From Chimonanthus salicifolius (taxonomy: Eukaryota > Streptophyta > Magnoliopsida > Laurales > Calycanthaceae): a DNA stretch of 64,000 nucleotides. The stretch covers positions 30,862,631-30,926,630 of the forward strand of contig CM023539.1 of assembly GCA_013350335.1 (NCBI GenBank), written 5' to 3'. The first letter of the stretch is position 1. Every line of letters begins with the position of its first letter. Below the pieces are notes generated by a model that did no database searches, was not told the DNA's origin, and saw only the letters and a program-made list of their open reading frames with translations. The translations under genes were made by a program, and so were the position numbers. Positions 61,290-64,000 of the stretch are shown in pieces.

Positions 61290-64000
61290 CACGCCGAACA
61301 GAGCACACCTGAAGGATCCTACAAACGACGGACGAAGCACACGGTGCTAATCTATGGTTGTGAACGCCAGAAGGTGCGATGCAAGCGCCAACGGCTTGAG
61401 AGTTTTGAGACGGATGGGAATTCTGTCTTCCAGTCAAATAGAAAAACAAAGATCTTGAACTTCTCTCGGTCAACCTATCCCAAAATACGTTCAGATCTGA
61501 AGGACAGATGGACGAATGGTAAGACCAACGGTGAGAAGGGAAGTATCGAGCTAGGAACTGAGAGGGGTGTTGGGACCTTCGCTCACGCCAGAGGTGATCG
61601 TAGGTCTCTACGACGGTGATTTGGAATTGCAGTGATCTGAAGCAAAGCAGCCAAAAAAAAACTTCAACGGCGATTGGAAATCGCCCAGATCTGGTCGGTG
61701 ATCAACGGTGATTGGAAAGCGCCCAAATCTGGTCGATGAAAAAAAAAATAGGAATCCAGACGACATGGGAGGCAGGCTACGGAGATGTAGGCGAGGAAAC
61801 CTCTCTGGTCAGTGCTAAAAATGCTCGCCTAGGCATGGGTGGAGGTTCTGCAATTGCAGGCAAATGATCCGACAATCTGTGGTTTTCTGCAAGCTGCGAT
61901 TGGAAGTCTAAACAGAATCATGAAAAACACAGATGGATCTCCCCCAACCTTGCTCTGATACCATGTTGATTAAAATTAAATCACAACAAAACATGTTGTT
62001 TACGTGGAAAACCCGAAACAGAGCACACCTGAAGGATTCTCAACGACGGACAAAGCACACTGTGCTAATCTATGGTTGCGAAAGCCAGAAGATGCGATGC
62101 AGGCACCGACGACTTGAGAGTGTTGAGACAGATGGAATTCTGTCTTCTAGTCAAATAGGAAAACAGAGATCTTGAACTTCTCTCGGTCAACCTGTCCCCA
62201 AATACGTTCAGATATAAGGGACAAATGGATGAATGGTAAGACCAGCGGTGAGAGGGGAAGTACCGAACCAGGAACTGAGAGGGGTGTTGGGACCTTCGCT
62301 CACGCCAGAGGTGATCGTAGGTCCCTACGATGGTGATTTGGAATTGTAGTGATCTGAAGCAAAGCAACAAAAAAAACTTCAATGAAGATTGGAAATCGCC
62401 CAGATCTAGTCGATGATCAACGGTGATTGGAAAGCGCCCAAATCAGGTCAATGAAAACAAAAATAGGGATCCAAACGACATGGGAGGCAGGCTACAGGGA
62501 TGTATGCAAGGAAACCTCTCTGGTCAATCTAAAAAAACTCGCCTAGGCATCAATGAAGGTTCTAGCGTTGCAGGAAAATGATCCGACAATCTGTGGTTTT
62601 CTGCAAACTGCGATTGGAAGTCTAAATAGAATCATGAAAAAACACCGATGGATCTCCCCCAACCTTGCTCTGATACCATGTTGATTAAAATTAAATCACA
62701 ACAAAACATGTTGTTTTACGTGGAAAACCCGAAACAGAGCACACCTGAAGGATTCTCAACGACGGACAAAGCACACTGTGCTAATCTATGGTTGCGAACG
62801 CCAAAAGATGCAATGCAAGCGCCGACGGCTTGAGAGTGTTGAGACGAATGGGAATTTTGTCTTTCAGTCAAATAGGAAAACAAAGATCTTGCACTTTTCT
62901 AGGTCAACCTGTCCCCAAATACGTCCAGATATGAGGGACAAATGGACGAATGGTAAGACCAGCGGTGAGAAGGGAAGTACCGAACCAGGAACTGAGAGAG
63001 TGTTGGGACCTTCGCTCACGCCAGAGGTGATCGTAGGTCTCTACGACAGTGATTTGGAATTGCAGTGATCTGAAGCAAAGCAACAAAAAAAACTTCAACG
63101 GCGATTGGAAATCTCCCAGATCTGGTCGATGATCAACGGTGATTGAAAAGCGCCCAAATCTGGTCGAATGAAAAAAAAAATAGGGATCCAGACGACATGG
63201 GAGGCAGGCTACGTGGATGTAGGTGAGGAAACATCTCTGGTCGGTGCTAAAAGAACTCACCTAGGCTGTCGGTGGAGGTTCTGGCGTTGCAGGCAAATGA
63301 TCCGACAATCTGTGGTTTTCTGCAAACTGCGATTGGAAGTCTAAACAGAATCAGGAAAAAACACCGATGGATCTCCCCAACCTTGCTCTAATGCCATGTT
63401 GATTAAAATTAAATCACAACAAAACACAAGGTTTTACGTGGAAAACCCGAAACAGAGCACACCTGAAGGATTCTACAAACGACGGATGAAGCACGCGGTG
63501 CTAATCTATGGTTGCGAATGCCAGAAGGTGAGATGCAGGCGCCGACAGCTTGAGAGTGTTGAGACGGATGGGAATTTTGTCTTCCAGTCAAATAGGAAAA
63601 CAAAGATCTTGAACTTCTCTCGGTCAACCTGTCCCCAAATACGTTCAGATCTAAGGGACAGATGGACGAATGGTAAGACCAGCGGTGAGAGGGGACGTAC
63701 CGAACCAGGAACTGAGAGAGGGTGTTGGGACCTTCGCTCATGCCAGGGGTGATCGTAGGTCTCTACGACGGTGATTTGGAATTGCAGTGATTTGAAGCAA
63801 AGCAACCAAAAAAAAAACTTCAACGATCACCCAGATCTGGTCAGTGATCAACGGTGATTGGAAAGCGCCCAGATCAGGTTGATGGAAAAAAAAAAAATAG
63901 GGATCCAGACGGCGTGGGAGGCAGGCTACGGGGATGTATGAGAGGAAACCTCTCTGGTCGGTGCTAAAAAAGCTCGTCTAGGCGTCGATGGAGGTTCTGG
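61290..64000 (-). repeat. Tandem array of copia PBS/leader units, ~717-bp period
   Basis: Four head-to-tail units; the first lacks one end and the last is cut by the window edge. Each full unit has the LTR-end-like TGTTGATTAAAATTAAATC (starting at 61964, 62679 and 63397), then 'tacgtggaaaaccc', 'gagcacacctgaagga', and leader-like 'cggtgattggaaagcgccca'. It ends in the primer-binding site (+ strand TGCTCTGATACCA). In the third junction the site is mutated (TGCTCTAATGCCA). Periods are 715 and 718. Long open frames on both strands recur in every unit but have no known domain. Confidence 0.85.

Larger units (their letters stand above)
56624..61963 (-). mobile_element. Decayed Ty1/copia retrotransposon (3' LTR and internal region)
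   Basis: 3' LTR 56624-56801 (178 bp; on the - strand TGTTGATTGAGG to TGATCAACA), preceded by a purine-rich TTGAGGCGAG. Internal region with gag, protease, integrase, RT and RNase H in copia order. The primer-binding site TGGTATCAGAGCA is at 61963-61951. The end of the 5' LTR next to it (TTAATCAACA) resembles the 3' LTR end, but beyond ~25 bp the two differ, and the 5' side has become part of a tandem array. Stops and frameshifts are frequent. Confidence 0.85.

Noticed and set aside
61114..63823. Repeated 100-130-codon frames on both strands of the tandem array
   Set aside because: They recur only because the DNA unit repeats; they break in some units and show no domain.

Overview
This window is plant nuclear DNA, most likely from a eudicot. 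It is AT-rich, has spliced genes with GT-AG introns, and is dominated by plant-type transposable elements: Athila-like Ty3/gypsy, Ty1/copia, L1-type LINEs, tRNA-derived SINEs, MITEs and TRIM-like elements. There are no bacterial operons, CRISPR arrays or prophages. Only three host genes can be supported: two intronless C2H2 zinc-finger genes (+ strand) and the C-terminal six exons of a soluble inorganic pyrophosphatase gene (- strand). Most other open frames are shadows or decayed transposon pieces.

Left part (1-9.9 kb): a probable Sirevirus-type LTR end, an Athila-like solo LTR with a perfect 5-bp target duplication, a tRNA-related SINE, a Stowaway MITE, a TRIM-like element with two ~120-bp LTRs, and a ~490-bp MITE with 17-bp terminal inverted repeats. 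9.9-15.7 kb: a tandem pair of ZAT-like zinc-finger genes, each coding for 174 aa. The duplication includes the promoters, and LINE and LTR debris lies between the copies. The second copy has an upstream ORF in its predicted leader that the first copy lacks.

19.2-44.8 kb is one nested structure. A 5'-truncated LINE (+) of about 2 kb is split by four later insertions. The first is a non-autonomous LTR element with 1.16-kb LTRs and only ~160 bp of internal sequence. It is itself split by a 13.7-kb Athila-like element (-) with tRNA-Asp PBS, gag, protease, RT, RNase H and integrase, all decayed. The second and third are two large related solo LTRs in opposite orientation. The fourth is a ~200-bp MITE. 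One solo LTR carries eight spaced palindromes built on GGTTCGGCCA/TGGCCGAACC.

46.7-52.1 kb holds the pyrophosphatase exons. All splice sites are canonical and the combined frame is intact. The N-terminal exon(s) are not visible before the window ends, so the gene is either very long, because of transposons in an intron, or 5'-truncated. Its introns carry a SINE with long target duplications and a perfect 33-bp inverted repeat. 52.5-64 kb is transposon-rich: two LTR remnants, a decayed Ty1/copia element (-), and a tandem array (~717-bp period) of copia PBS/leader units running off the window edge.

Coordinates of transposon ends rest on matched target duplications, LTR-LTR similarity and primer-binding sites read by eye. 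No alignment or database search was run.
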